Shown: positions 25,698-35,346, counted from the first letter of the stretch. The stretch: 64,000 nt of DNA from an uncultured Clostridia bacterium (GCA_944388805.1 CALXKE010000008.1:1-64000), one strand, 5' to 3'. The notes: generated by a model not told the origin, from the sequence alone. Numbers and translations: made by a program.

Positions 25698-26171
25698 ATG
25701 AAGAAAATTATAACATATATATCTGTCTGCATATTATTAATTATGACACTATTATTATTTACAGGATGTGAAAACTTAAATGAAAATAGTGAAAATCAAA
25801 TTAAAGAGGAAGGAAACGCAAATAATACAGTAACAAGTGAAAAGGAATCAAAAGGAATAGAAGTAGGAGATAATCTATTAAAATATGGAACATATGAAGG
25901 AATAGAGTTAGCAAAAGGAAGCAGTATTACTTTAAATGAAGATGGAACCTTTTTGTATAAAGATGAAGAAACATCAGGAGAAGGCACATATGAAGTGAAA
26001 AATCAAGAAATAGATGATATAGAAGGTAGTTATAACGCATGGGTGATAGAATTTGATTCAATAGAAAAAGTATCCAATGGAAAGATAACGGAAGATTTCT
26101 ATTGGTTGTTTACTCAAACAGGAGATATTTCACAAGAACAGGCTTCAATCAATTTTAATTATAAAGAATAA
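25698..26171 (+). CDS. Lipoprotein, small beta-rich domain (paralogous to 42089 product)
   Basis: A 157-residue lipoprotein with FTGC lipobox (C24). After a Glu/Asn linker the domain reads YGTYEGIELAKGSSITLNED (shortened) and GTYEVKNQEI, a pattern of a small lipocalin-like or META-like sheet also seen in the lipoproteins at 42089 and, loosely, 33197. It starts 14 bp after the SHOCT-like gene in the same module. The function is unknown. Confidence 0.72.
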   Translation: MKKIITYISVCILLIMTLLLFTGCENLNENSENQIKEEGNANNTVTSEKESKGIEVGDNLLKYGTYEGIELAKGSSITLNEDGTFLYKDEETSGEGTYEVKNQEIDDIEGSYNAWVIEFDSIEKVSNGKITEDFYWLFTQTGDISQEQASINFNYKE

Positions 26172-26190
26172 CAAAAAATTTCACAAAATG

Positions 26191-26219
26191 TTCACAAATC
26201 AAAAATTTTTTGATATAAT
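26191..26219 (+). promoter_or_regulatory. Promoter of leader 3
   Basis: TTCACA (26191-26196) and TATAAT (26214-26219), 17-bp spacer, almost identical to promoter 1. No terminator is seen between the preceding gene and this promoter. Confidence 0.8.
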
Positions 26220-26225
26220 TTAAAA

Positions 26226-26438
<213 letters not shown>

Positions 26439-26465
26439 CTTTCTGAAAAGGGGGAATTAGAAAAA

Positions 26466-27971
26466 ATGAAAAAGAAAACTCCATTGTTACATATTATATT
26501 AATTTTAATAGTTTTACTTTTTTTTATTACAGGATGTAGAAATAAAGAAGAAAATGTCCAAGGAGAAAATGTTCAAAATCAAAATATAGTTCAAGAAAAT
26601 GCAAATTTAAATCCTGAATTAAATGGAGTAGTGGGTTTTGCAGAAAAAATAGATGGAGAAAACAGTTCAAAAATAGTAGCATTAAAAAATGATGGAACTG
26701 AAATAGAGATTACAAAAGCAGATACAAATGAATATGATACCTTAACTTATTATGCAGGAAAAATCTATTTAAAGAGAAAGAAAAACTTTTATGAAGTTGA
26801 TTTAACCAATGGCGATGGTAATTATAAAGTATCTAAAATATTTGGATATCCTATGGACACCAATAATTATTATGATAGATATAACTTTAATTATATTTAT
26901 GTGTATGAAGGAAAATTATATTTTCTAAAAGATACGGATGAATTGATTGAATATGATTTAAAAACTAAAAAAGTTAATGAATTAATTAAAGATGTAGATT
27001 ATATTGATTTTAGAATGGATAAAGAAAATGGAATAATTTACTATGTAGAACAAAATTCCAAGTATGCACTTAAATCATATAACATAAAAACTAAAGAAAC
27101 TAAGCAAATTGAAGAAGGTGCAAGTAGAAGTTATCAGTATTCTTCTAAAAGTACTAATTTACCAATAGAATTTGTTGGTATAGGTGTAAATCAAGGTAAA
27201 ATTTTATATAGTAAAGGTGAGTTTGATGAAGAAGGAACTTCAATTTTTGATACATACTTATATGACATAAAAAGTGGGGAAAAAGAAAAAATTGATGATA
27301 TAAATACAGGAATTTATTCTGATGGCAAATTATATTATTCAGCAACTCTTCAAAGTAGTGAGCCATATCCACCTAAAGATTTAAAAGTATATGAAAATAG
27401 AAATATATCAGAAATTAGTGAATATCAAGAAAATGACTATACAAAGTTTTATGATTTAGGTAATGGTAAAATTCAAGCTGTAATGTATTGGGGACAAGAT
27501 ATATCAACATATGGTGAACAAGCATATACAATTGATAAGAAAACAAATGAAGTAATGAAATCAGATTTAAATTACAGCATGGTCTATTTAATTCAAAATG
27601 TAGATAATGCACCAAAAGTAGAAAGTAAAGAAACCGTAGAAAATAAAATAACGATTGAAAAAGCAGAAGAAATTATCAAAAATAAATGGGGTATAGAACC
27701 AGACAATAATAACCAAGCAATACCAGAAGCAAATAGTTATATACTTCAAGGTGGAAAACTTGATTTTACAATAAGAGATACTGATGGATTAGAATATTAT
27801 GTATTTTCTTATTATTCGAAAGTAGGAGAAACAAGTGGAGAATATCATAATACCCATATACAAACAATATTTATTTCAGTTGACGGAAAGAAATATAAAA
27901 TAAGATCATTAGGTGATAATTTTGAGGATAAAGATGTTGTCACACAATTTGATGAAGAAGGAGAAATTTAA
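26466..27971 (+). CDS. Large lipoprotein with beta-propeller-like (DUF5050-type) repeats
   Basis: A 501-residue lipoprotein with ITGC lipobox (C24). The central part (about 60-380) holds repeated short strands such as YYAGKIYLKRK, YEGKLYFLKDTDEL, GIIYYVEQNSK and DGKLYYSATLQ, typical of DUF5050/TolB-like propeller domains. The C-terminal 100 residues form a separate domain (ITIEKAEEIIKNKWGIE). ATG 26466 follows AGGGGGAATT, so it is the first gene after leader 3. It is probably a surface binding protein. Confidence 0.75.
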   Translation: MKKKTPLLHIILILIVLLFFITGCRNKEENVQGENVQNQNIVQENANLNPELNGVVGFAEKIDGENSSKIVALKNDGTEIEITKADTNEYDTLTYYAGKIYLKRKKNFYEVDLTNGDGNYKVSKIFGYPMDTNNYYDRYNFNYIYVYEGKLYFLKDTDELIEYDLKTKKVNELIKDVDYIDFRMDKENGIIYYVEQNSKYALKSYNIKTKETKQIEEGASRSYQYSSKSTNLPIEFVGIGVNQGKILYSKGEFDEEGTSIFDTYLYDIKSGEKEKIDDINTGIYSDGKLYYSATLQSSEPYPPKDLKVYENRNISEISEYQENDYTKFYDLGNGKIQAVMYWGQDISTYGEQAYTIDKKTNEVMKSDLNYSMVYLIQNVDNAPKVESKETVENKITIEKAEEIIKNKWGIEPDNNNQAIPEANSYILQGGKLDFTIRDTDGLEYYVFSYYSKVGETSGEYHNTHIQTIFISVDGKKYKIRSLGDNFEDKDVVTQFDEEGEI

Positions 27972-28008
27972 AGTTAAAAAAATAATTATAGAAGGGGGAA
28001 CATATAAA

Positions 28009-28410
28009 ATGAAAGAAAAAATGAAGTTAATACAAAGGAATTGTTTAATATTTGCGATAATAGGATTTGTACTAATTATTATAGGAATAGGATTTATAAC
28101 TAATAGCAGTAGCAGTGGAGGATCTTGGAGTGGTGGATGGTATAGCAATATAAAGAAACAAAGAGAACAAGAACAACAAACAGGAGTAATATGTATTGCT
28201 ATTGGTTTGGGAGTATATGTGTTCGATATCATATATTATAATCATGCAAAGGCTAATTTGAATAATAACTCTGGAAATCAAAAGAATATTAGTGTTTCAA
28301 ATGACGATAGTGCTTCAAAGCTAAGACAGTTAAAAGAAATGTATGATGATGGAATAATAAGTAAAGAAGAATTTGAACAGAAGAAACAAAAAATATTAAA
28401 TAATATGTAA
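28009..28410 (+). CDS. Small two-TM protein with C-terminal SHOCT domain
   Basis: A 133-residue protein with membrane helices at about 12-32 and 58-78 joined by a Gly/Ser-rich loop (SSSSGGSWSGGW). A SHOCT domain (LRQLKEMYDDGIISKEEFEQ, residues about 105-128) ends the protein. ATG 28009 has GAAGGGGG upstream. The SHOCT sequence is almost the same as that at the N-terminus of the next protein, hinting at duplication or interaction. Confidence 0.75.
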   Translation: MKEKMKLIQRNCLIFAIIGFVLIIIGIGFITNSSSSGGSWSGGWYSNIKKQREQEQQTGVICIAIGLGVYVFDIIYYNHAKANLNNNSGNQKNISVSNDDSASKLRQLKEMYDDGIISKEEFEQKKQKILNNM

Positions 28411-28424
28411 GGGAGAATAAATAT

Positions 28425-29819
28425 ATGAGTAATGAAAAATTATCACAATTAAAACAAATGTTAAGTGATGGAACTATAAGTAAGGAAGAATTTGAGCAAA
28501 AGAAAAAGGAATTGAATTTAAAAGAATCTAAACTAGAACAGGAAAAAAGGAATAATAAGAAAACCATTATTATTGTAGTAAGTATAATTATAATAATACT
28601 TATAGTTTGCTCTATAATAGCCACATCAAGCGAAAAGAGAAGGACTGATAGAATTTTAAATACTCTTAATATAACACAAGAAAAATCAGAAGAAAAAGAA
28701 ACAGGAGAAACGACAGCATATGAAGTGGTACAAAATTTTTCAGAAGATGGTTTATCATGGGTTTATACTGAGATAAAAGAAGATTTAAATTCAAATGACT
28801 ATTATATATGTATAAATAGAAATGGGGAGTCATTAATAAAGTATAAAGAATATGATTATGAATATGCACCGGATGGAATAAAAGAAGTTACAGGTTTTCA
28901 CAATGGTATTTGTATTATTACGGATGGAGAAAACAAAAAGAAGGTTATAGATAAAGAAGGAAATGTAATTATAGCAGAAGGTGATGAAGCTTGCACCAAA
29001 ATTATTTCTACTGATACAACGCTGGGGTATATTATAGTTGAAAAAATAGATGATTCATATAAAGGTACAAATACTTCATATGGTGTTGTAGATAACCAAG
29101 GAAATTTTGTAATACCATTGTCAGAGAATAATGCAGAAACTTTTGGACAAGGTGAGTTAGAAACGGTTGCAAAGGGAATATATAGAAAAGGAAAAGAAAT
29201 AGTAAATATAGAAACTGGAGCTAAAGTAGAAACTGGTAATGAATATGGAGATAAATTTATCAATGCTGAGGGAAAAATAATTTACTGTAATAAAAACTTA
29301 ATTAGTGACATTGTGGTATATTCTTCAAGTGATTTGAAGGAAACAGCACGTAAAAATGTTAGATCAATTAAAACAGTTGGAAATTATTCAGATGGAAAAT
29401 TTTATATAGAATATGAAGATGAAAATGAAAATAAAAAAAGAGTATTTTTAAATGATAATTTGGGAACAGTAGCTGATGTATCTGATTTAGAAATAACAAA
29501 TGTACCAGTATTTAAAGATGGATATGCAGGATTAGTAATTAGAGAAAAGTGGTATACAGTAATCGATGGGAATGGAAAAATGCAATTTGAACCAGCTGAT
29601 GGTACTGTATGTATAAATTTGGGTGATAAGAAATTTTATATAGAATCTAATAAAGTTTATACGATAAATGATGAAAAAAATAGTATTCTTACTCAATTAA
29701 AGGAACATATGAAAGTAGAAGATAAAAAATATTGGTATACTGATGGATATATTATTACTAATCTAGGATTATATATGGATACAAATGGTGAATATTTAAA
29801 AGTTAACTTAAAAAATTGA
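28425..29819 (+). CDS. Membrane-anchored protein with N-terminal SHOCT and WG-type repeats
   Basis: A 464-residue protein: SHOCT (about 4-30, LSQLKQMLSDGTISKEEFEQ), a helical segment, one membrane helix (about 46-66) and a large outer domain with degenerate WG/KWG-type repeats (KKKVIDKEGNVIIAEG, YGVVDNQGNFVIPLS, WYTVIDGNGKMQFEP). It starts 14 bp after the previous gene. A SHOCT inside and repeats outside suggest a membrane-spanning organiser; this is inference. Confidence 0.72.
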   Translation: MSNEKLSQLKQMLSDGTISKEEFEQKKKELNLKESKLEQEKRNNKKTIIIVVSIIIIILIVCSIIATSSEKRRTDRILNTLNITQEKSEEKETGETTAYEVVQNFSEDGLSWVYTEIKEDLNSNDYYICINRNGESLIKYKEYDYEYAPDGIKEVTGFHNGICIITDGENKKKVIDKEGNVIIAEGDEACTKIISTDTTLGYIIVEKIDDSYKGTNTSYGVVDNQGNFVIPLSENNAETFGQGELETVAKGIYRKGKEIVNIETGAKVETGNEYGDKFINAEGKIIYCNKNLISDIVVYSSSDLKETARKNVRSIKTVGNYSDGKFYIEYEDENENKKRVFLNDNLGTVADVSDLEITNVPVFKDGYAGLVIREKWYTVIDGNGKMQFEPADGTVCINLGDKKFYIESNKVYTINDEKNSILTQLKEHMKVEDKKYWYTDGYIITNLGLYMDTNGEYLKVNLKN

Positions 29820-29848
29820 TTATATTCAAGTAAAAGGAGAATTTATAA

Positions 29849-30877
29849 ATGAAAAAGAAAAATTTAATGTTTGTTACAATTTTAATAATGATTTTAATTA
29901 TAGTCTTAACAATATTAACAGGATGTGGAAATGAAGAGGTACAAAATATTGAACAGGAAAATAATGAAAATGGGGTAGCAGAAGCAAATCAGGTAAATTC
30001 GGAACAAAAAGTTAATGAACAGGGAGATTTAACATTGCGATTTGATAATACACATGAAGCTTTTTCTGATGGATTAGTAAGTATATATAAAGATGGAAAA
30101 TATGGTGTTATTGATAAAAAAGGTAATATTGTTATTAATTTTGAATATGATAATATAGGGGACTTTTCAGAAGATTTATTCTCCGCAGGGAAAGATAATA
30201 AGTATGGTTATATAGACAAGGAAGGAAATGTAGTAATTGATTTTCAATACAATTTTACAGGAGATTTCTCAGAAGGATTAGCAAGTGTAAAAAATAATAA
30301 TAATAAATACGGAGTTATAGATAAAAAAGGAAATATTGTAATAGACTTCGATTACAATTATATAGGAGAATTTTCTGATGGATTAGTTTGTGCATTGAAA
30401 GGAAATAAAATAGGGTATTTAGACAAAGAAGGGAATACAGTAATAGATTTTCAATATGAAAATGGAAAAGATTTTTCTGAAGGTCTAGCTTGTGTAATGA
30501 AAAACAATAAAATAGGATTTATTGATAAAACAGGAAATACAGTAATAGATTTTCAATATGATTATTTTGGGAGTTTTTCAAATGGTTTAGCAAGTGTATC
30601 AAAAAATGGAAAATATGGAGTTATAGATAATAAAGGAAATGTGGTAATAGATTTTCAATATGATTTTCTTGGACAATATGCTGATGGATTAATACCAGCA
30701 AGAAATGGAGAAAAATACGGATTTATAAATAAAGATGGAGAAGTAGTGATTGATTTTAAATATTATTTAGCTGGTAATTTTTCAGAAGGATTAGCATTTG
30801 TAAAAGATGAAAAACAAGGAAATGGTGGTTTTATAAATACAGATGGAAAAGTTATAATTGGTAGTATTGCAGAGTAA
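29849..30877 (+). CDS. WG-repeat lipoprotein
   Basis: A 342-residue lipoprotein with LTGC lipobox (C26). After residue 60 it consists of about eight tandem repeats of roughly 34 residues with the core KYGVIDKKGNIVIDFQYD and a linker FSEGLASV. Most copies have KYG or KIG in place of WG. WG repeats are known from many bacterial surface proteins, but their role is unclear. The repeats are alike at DNA level too, so copy number may vary by recombination. It is the last gene of module 3. Confidence 0.88.
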   Translation: MKKKNLMFVTILIMILIIVLTILTGCGNEEVQNIEQENNENGVAEANQVNSEQKVNEQGDLTLRFDNTHEAFSDGLVSIYKDGKYGVIDKKGNIVINFEYDNIGDFSEDLFSAGKDNKYGYIDKEGNVVIDFQYNFTGDFSEGLASVKNNNNKYGVIDKKGNIVIDFDYNYIGEFSDGLVCALKGNKIGYLDKEGNTVIDFQYENGKDFSEGLACVMKNNKIGFIDKTGNTVIDFQYDYFGSFSNGLASVSKNGKYGVIDNKGNVVIDFQYDFLGQYADGLIPARNGEKYGFINKDGEVVIDFKYYLAGNFSEGLAFVKDEKQGNGGFINTDGKVIIGSIAE

Positions 30878-30968
30878 AAAGAAAGATTGATTTAAATAAT
30901 AAATCAAAGTAACTAATACTAATATACTGAAAATACATGAATGAAAAACTGTGTATAGATAATCAGAG

Positions 30969-31001
30969 AGATAGAGTTTTTATGACTCTATCAATTTTTT
31001 T
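30969..31001 (+). terminator. Module terminator after module 3
   Basis: GATAGAGT and ACTCTATC form the stem, followed by seven T. Same family as the hairpin at 24679. Confidence 0.8.
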
Positions 31002-31050
31002 ACTTTTATTAATATATGAATAGTTATATAGAAAAAATTTTTTGAAAATG

Positions 31051-31079
31051 TTCACAAATCAAAAATTTTTTGATATAAT
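31051..31079 (+). promoter_or_regulatory. Promoter of leader 4
   Basis: TTCACA (31051-31056) and TATAAT (31074-31079) with 17-bp spacer. Confidence 0.8.
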
Positions 31080-31085
31080 TTAAAA

Positions 31086-31280
31086 GTAAAATAAAAAAAT
31101 AGAGAAAGAAAGTAGGTATAAAAAATGAAAAGCCTTAAAACCGTTGTGGCTGTAACATACACACAAGCATTTTTAGATAATGAAATTGCTAGCAATAGCA
31201 AGGCTTTTAGCATACTTAAAAATAGGAGGAACTTAAAATGTAGCTGTAATTGATACAGTTATATTTTGAGTTCTTTTTTG
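31086..31280 (+). ncRNA. CA-leader RNA, copy 4 (degenerate CA tract)
   Basis: The framework is kept (AGCCTT with AAGGCT, TTGCTA-GCAA-TAGCAA, terminator AGGAACTTAAAAT...ATTTTGAGTTCTT). The loop has diverged: CCGTTGTGGCTGTAAC replaces CCGTTGGGAGAGTAAC and the tract is ACATACACAC. CGTT pairs with AATG through a G-U wobble. This copy shows which parts tolerate change. Confidence 0.75.
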
Positions 31281-31304
31281 CTTTCTAATAAAAGGGGGGA
31301 GATT

Positions 31305-31838
31305 ATGGGAAAGGTCATTGTATATGGTTATACACAATTTTTTGCTGTAAATATGAAGGTACAAGTATATGCAAATGGAGTTTTAAAAGGAGAGGTATCT
31401 AAAGAAGATAAAATTGAATTTGACATAGATACTGATACAATGATTGAATTAAAATGTAGTTTTAGAAAAGCTAATATTATGGCATATAATAATAAAACGA
31501 ATCAAATTAAAATTTCTTTTGATAGATTAACAGGAGCAATAAAACCAAAAATGATACAAGAAAATGGCGAAAATTATGAGCAAAAAATTGAAAAAGTGCA
31601 AACTATTAATGCTAATGAAGTACCAGAAGGAAAAAAACTTGTCAACAAAGTTGCTTATTGTTTATTAGCGTTTTTTTTAGGAGGATTTGGCATTCATAAG
31701 TTTTATGCAGGAAAAATCGGTTTAGGAATTGTTTATATATTATTTTCATGGACAGTAGTTCCTTCAATAATTGCATTTATTGAAATGATTATAGCTTTAA
31801 CGAAGGATTCTGACGCAAATGGTAATATTATCATATAA
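31305..31838 (+). CDS. TM2-domain membrane protein
   Basis: A 177-residue protein. The N-terminal 100 residues form a beta-rich cytoplasmic domain (VYANGVLKGEVSKEDKIEF). The C-terminus is a TM2 domain: two helices joined by FLGGFGIHKFYAGKIGLGI, the family signature. ATG 31305 has AAGGGGGGAG upstream and is the first gene after leader 4. TM2 proteins are of unknown biochemical function. The N-terminal domain is reminiscent of proteins that sense small ligands, but I cannot support a specific role. Confidence 0.85.
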   Translation: MGKVIVYGYTQFFAVNMKVQVYANGVLKGEVSKEDKIEFDIDTDTMIELKCSFRKANIMAYNNKTNQIKISFDRLTGAIKPKMIQENGENYEQKIEKVQTINANEVPEGKKLVNKVAYCLLAFFLGGFGIHKFYAGKIGLGIVYILFSWTVVPSIIAFIEMIIALTKDSDANGNIII

Positions 31839-31863
31839 AAAGTGAAAGAAAGGAAGAGGATAA

Positions 31864-33111
31864 ATGAAAAAAAGAATTTTTATAGTTGGAATAATTTTTA
31901 TACTAATATCGATGTTAGTTATATTAACAGGATGTGGAGATAAAAAGAGTAACACTAATCAAAATCAAGAAGTAGAAAATGTTACATCAAATAATGAAAT
32001 TCAGGCTAATAAAACAGGAATTGAAATTAAAGAAATAGTGCAAAGATTTACGGATGGAATTGCAGTTGTAAAAGACAATAATTACAATCAATATGCAATC
32101 GATGAAAATGGAAATGTTATTGTAAAAAGTAAAGATTCAGATGAAAATGTTTATTACAGCAATGGATATATATCAGTAGGAAATTATATATATGATAGTG
32201 AGGGAAAAGAAATTACACATGATGAAAATAAAACATATGGTAATGTTAGTAAATCAGGATATGTATCAGTTGTAATAAAATCTGAAGATGTATCAGGAAA
32301 ACACTATATAGAGCAAATAGAAGATTTACAAGGAAATAAAATATCAGATGCATATACACTATATAGTACTGATTCTGATTTTGTATATTTATTTGAGGAT
32401 TTTTATCATGTTTATGATCGTGAGAATGAAGAGTATTTACTAATAAATGCTAAAAACAATGAAATTAAAAATCTAGAAGATGTTTTATGTAAAGATGGAG
32501 GAAGTTTATCTTATGCACCAGATAAAATTGAAAAATTTGGAAATTTGTATTTGATATATACTAGTGGGCATAATGCTTGGTGTGTAAATAGTGATTTTTC
32601 AAAAGTAACTTCAGCAGAACCGAGGTATAATAGATTTGGATATACAGTAAATAAGATTATATTAGATAAATATATGATTGGAGAAGGAAATCAAGGCGGA
32701 AATGCAGATGAAATAAGAGCTTTTGATTTAGATGGAAATATGGTTAAAGATTTTTCTGAGATTGGAAATGTTAAAGCAATAGAAGAATACAATAATATTA
32801 TTTATATAATTAGTGAAACAGGATACATTTATACAATGGATGAAAACTTTAATTATATTATACAACCTGAAAAAACGGAGTATGAAGGTTTACTAAAGTG
32901 CAAAGATGGAATTATAGCAACAAAAGATGTAGGTAGTGGAAATGTAAATATAATATTATTAGATGAAAATTTACAACCAGTTAAAGAATTGGCAACTATT
33001 TCTCACAGTTATACATCTTCTGATGGTGACAAATTTTTATATTATAATTCTGTTAATAGTTATAGTGTTTATAATTTGGAAACAAATAAAAAATTAGAAA
33101 TTTATGAGTAA
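31864..33111 (+). CDS. Lipoprotein with degenerate WG-like repeats
   Basis: A 415-residue lipoprotein with LTGC lipobox (C24). The outer part begins with IVQRFTDGIAVVKDN and YAIDENGNVIVKS, a WG-like unit, followed by propeller-like strands (YISVGNYIYDSEG, NIIYIISETGYIYTMDEN). It belongs to the same broad family as the repeat proteins at 28425 and 41016. It starts 25 bp after the TM2 gene. Its function is unknown. Confidence 0.75.
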   Translation: MKKRIFIVGIIFILISMLVILTGCGDKKSNTNQNQEVENVTSNNEIQANKTGIEIKEIVQRFTDGIAVVKDNNYNQYAIDENGNVIVKSKDSDENVYYSNGYISVGNYIYDSEGKEITHDENKTYGNVSKSGYVSVVIKSEDVSGKHYIEQIEDLQGNKISDAYTLYSTDSDFVYLFEDFYHVYDRENEEYLLINAKNNEIKNLEDVLCKDGGSLSYAPDKIEKFGNLYLIYTSGHNAWCVNSDFSKVTSAEPRYNRFGYTVNKIILDKYMIGEGNQGGNADEIRAFDLDGNMVKDFSEIGNVKAIEEYNNIIYIISETGYIYTMDENFNYIIQPEKTEYEGLLKCKDGIIATKDVGSGNVNIILLDENLQPVKELATISHSYTSSDGDKFLYYNSVNSYSVYNLETNKKLEIYE

Positions 33112-33118
33112 ATGAAGC

Positions 33119-33156
33119 AGATAGGGTTGTTTATTGTGGGAATGACTCTATCTTTC
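33119..33156 (+). terminator. GATAGAG-type terminator inside module 4
   Basis: AGATAGGGT and ACTCTATCT pair with one G-U wobble and a T-rich tail. No CA leader follows it, so the next two genes may have another promoter or depend on read-through. Confidence 0.65.
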
Positions 33157-33196
33157 TATAATATTTTGATTGCAAAATTCAAAGGGAGTAGATGAC

Positions 33197-33706
33197 ATGA
33201 AAAAAAGTATAAAAAGTATAGTTATGATAATGGTTTTATTTATATTGTTAGTCTTTTTAGTAGGTTGTGAAAATAGAAATCAAGAAAATACTGTTGTAGA
33301 AGAACAATTAAATAGTATAAATAATAATCTCGAAAGTAAAGCAATAGAAGAAAAAATCAATATCGAAGAGGGAAAATATAAGATTGTAGAAGAAAATCAA
33401 AGTGAAGAATTACCTGAAGAAGATATATATTTAGAAATTAATGCTAATGAATTGACACTTGTAGATGGATATGCCAGAATTACTCAAATTGGAACATTTG
33501 AAATAAAAAATAATAAATTAGTTGGAAAATATGGCAAAATAAAATATTTTGATCAAAATACAAATAGTATGTTGGAAAAAGAAATTAATGAAGAACTTGA
33601 ATTTGAAATTTTAGAAGATGGAATATTAAAAGACAATATCGGTTTTGGAATAATGTTTGGAGAAACTTTATATAAAGGGGAAGTATATAAATTAGAAATT
33701 GAATAA
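33197..33706 (+). CDS. Small lipoprotein
   Basis: A 169-residue lipoprotein with LVGC lipobox (C24). The mature part is acidic, then beta-rich (IEEGKYKIVEEN, YLEINANELTLVDGY, GTFEIKNNKLVGKYGKI), distantly like the lipoproteins at 25698 and 42089. ATG 33197 has GGGAG upstream. It is cotranscribed with the next membrane-protein gene, 18 bp away. Confidence 0.7.
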   Translation: MKKSIKSIVMIMVLFILLVFLVGCENRNQENTVVEEQLNSINNNLESKAIEEKINIEEGKYKIVEENQSEELPEEDIYLEINANELTLVDGYARITQIGTFEIKNNKLVGKYGKIKYFDQNTNSMLEKEINEELEFEILEDGILKDNIGFGIMFGETLYKGEVYKLEIE

Positions 33707-33724
33707 AAAAAACAGGAGAATAAG

Positions 33725-34501
33725 ATGGAAATAATAGAATTTATGAAAAATTTAGAAAAAATGAAATTTGAAATTGGTCAAAATATTCAAAATTTTGCAA
33801 TAAACTTTGCTATCAATATAAAAGATAGTGATTTTATAAAATATTTAAAAAACAATTTTACTGATCAACAGATAGTTGTAGGAGGGACAATTATTACATT
33901 TATCCTATTACTAGTATTTGTAATTTTATTTATAGTTATTATTTTTAAAGTAGGCAAAATATTAGAGAAAAAAGGAATAATAATAGATTTTTCATTAAAA
34001 GATTTTTTTGGTGCATGGGGAATAATATTTTTGATTATAGATATTCTATTTACCTATGAAATGATTAAAATAGGATTTGATGCAAGTGCTATTCCTGCAA
34101 TTATATTCATGCTTATTTTTGGGATATATGGAATATACCAACAAAAATCTAAAATAGAATTATATAAAAACTGTGGTTTTAAAGGATTAGGGATATTTTT
34201 AAGACTTATATTAAATTTTATATGTGGAATATTTTCAATATTTTTCTTATACATATTAATACCAATTGCTATGATAAAAGGTTTTATAAATTTCTTAAAT
34301 AGCCCTATATCAGAACAGGAAGTAAAAAAATATAATAAAGAAAATGAAAATCCAAAAAGAAGAGTGGAATTTAATTATTACACGGATGGAGATGGAAATA
34401 CAGGATTAGCAACTACATATCATCATACAGATAATTTTAGTAGCACAACTTATACAGATAAAAATGGTGAAAAGCATATTGTTTATAGGCATAAATATTA
34501 A
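33725..34501 (+). CDS. Polytopic membrane protein with hydrophilic C-terminal sheet
   Basis: A 258-residue protein with about four membrane helices between residues 55 and 195 and a polar C-terminal tail with YYTDGDGNTGLATTYHH and TTYTDKNGEKH. The tail resembles those of the proteins at 43212 and 44335 (short Asn/Gly/Thr-rich strands). It closes module 4. The family is not recognised. Confidence 0.6.
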   Translation: MEIIEFMKNLEKMKFEIGQNIQNFAINFAINIKDSDFIKYLKNNFTDQQIVVGGTIITFILLLVFVILFIVIIFKVGKILEKKGIIIDFSLKDFFGAWGIIFLIIDILFTYEMIKIGFDASAIPAIIFMLIFGIYGIYQQKSKIELYKNCGFKGLGIFLRLILNFICGIFSIFFLYILIPIAMIKGFINFLNSPISEQEVKKYNKENENPKRRVEFNYYTDGDGNTGLATTYHHTDNFSSTTYTDKNGEKHIVYRHKY

Positions 34502-34508
34502 AAAATAA

Positions 34509-34533
34509 AATAGAGTCAAGTACACTCTATTTT
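34509..34533 (+). terminator. Module terminator after module 4
   Basis: ATAGAGT and ACTCTAT form a short stem followed by TTTTC. It is a shorter member of the GATAGAG family. Confidence 0.65.
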
Positions 34534-34556
34534 CATAAAAAAAGTCTCACAAAATG

Positions 34557-34585
34557 TTCACAAAATCAAAAATTTTTGGTATAAT
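34557..34585 (+). promoter_or_regulatory. Promoter of leader 5
   Basis: TTCACA (34557-34562) and TATAAT (34580-34585), 17-bp spacer; TGG before the -10 gives an extended -10. Confidence 0.8.
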
Positions 34586-34591
34586 TTAAAA

Positions 34592-34795
34592 GTAAAATAA
34601 AAAAATAGAGAAAGAAAGTAGGTATAGAAAATGAAAAGTCTTGAAACCGTTGGGAGAGTAACACACACACACACACACACAAGCATTTTTAAATAATGTA
34701 ATTGCAAGTAATTGCAAGACTTTTGATGTATCTAAAAATAAAAAGGACTTAAATTATACTGTAATTAGTACAGTTATATTTTAAGTTCTTTTTTA
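34592..34795 (+). ncRNA. CA-leader RNA, copy 5 (strong compensatory changes)
   Basis: Compared with copy 1, AGCCTTG/CAAGGCT becomes AGTCTTG/CAAGACT, and the hairpin TTGCTA/TAGCAA becomes TTGCAA-GTAA-TTGCAA, both fully paired. AGGTA/TATCT keeps pairing with a wobble. The (CA) tract (34661-34680) has 10 units. The terminator AAGGACTTAAA...TTTAAGTTCTT plus T-run ends near 34795. These double changes are the best evidence that the RNA structure is selected. Confidence 0.85.
34661..34680 (+). repeat. (CA)10 tract in leader 5
   Basis: Ten uninterrupted AC units. Confidence 0.9.
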
Positions 34796-34820
34796 CTTTC
34801 TGAAAGATAAGGGGGGGAAA

Positions 34821-34862
34821 ATGAAAAAATGTATTTAGCACAAAAATAAAGAAATAATTAAA
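34821..34862 (+). pseudogene. Remnant of the B-box membrane-protein gene
   Basis: Directly after leader 5 and a GGGGGG site, ATG starts MKKCI-stop-HKNKEIIK, which lines up codon by codon with the start of the protein at 22954 (MEKCKYHQNEEVK). Codon 6 is a stop, and only about 14 codons remain before the next ribosome binding site. It indicates that modules 1 and 5 share ancestry and that module genes decay. Confidence 0.5.
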
Positions 34863-34875
34863 GGGGGAAATAACA

Positions 34876-35346
34876 ATGAAAATAATTTCAAATAAAATAA
34901 AATATATTTTATTAGTACTAGTTTTAATTAGTGGATTGTTAGTATTAACAGGATGTGGAAATGGTAATAATATTGTAAATCAATTAAATAATGCAATGCA
35001 ACAAGAGATTTCAGGATGGAAGGAGCAAGGATATGCAAGAACACTTACAATGGCATATTTACAAGGATGCTTAGATAGTAATTATGTTATTGTAGCATCA
35101 GGCGAAACAGAATTTACATCTTCGCCAGAAATTACAAAATATCAAGAAGGCGATGTGCCAAATTATGATGGAAGCAGTTATAGTATTACTAGGATGATGG
35201 AACAAGCATACAATGTAAATTATATGGTTGTTTTAGATAATACTACAGGAAAATATTACAACATTAAAATCAGTTATGAAAATACAGATTTAAACGGTAT
35301 AAAAAAAGAATATCCTATATTTAGTGATGCAAAAGAAATAAAATAG
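34876..35346 (+). CDS. Small lipoprotein
   Basis: A 156-residue lipoprotein with LTGC lipobox (C27). The mature part (WKEQGYARTLTMAYLQGC, YVIVASGETEFTSSPE) has weak resemblance to the lipoproteins at 42731 and 45091. AAGGGGGAAA is the ribosome binding site. It is the first intact gene of module 5. The function is unknown. Confidence 0.72.
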   Translation: MKIISNKIKYILLVLVLISGLLVLTGCGNGNNIVNQLNNAMQQEISGWKEQGYARTLTMAYLQGCLDSNYVIVASGETEFTSSPEITKYQEGDVPNYDGSSYSITRMMEQAYNVNYMVVLDNTTGKYYNIKISYENTDLNGIKKEYPIFSDAKEIK

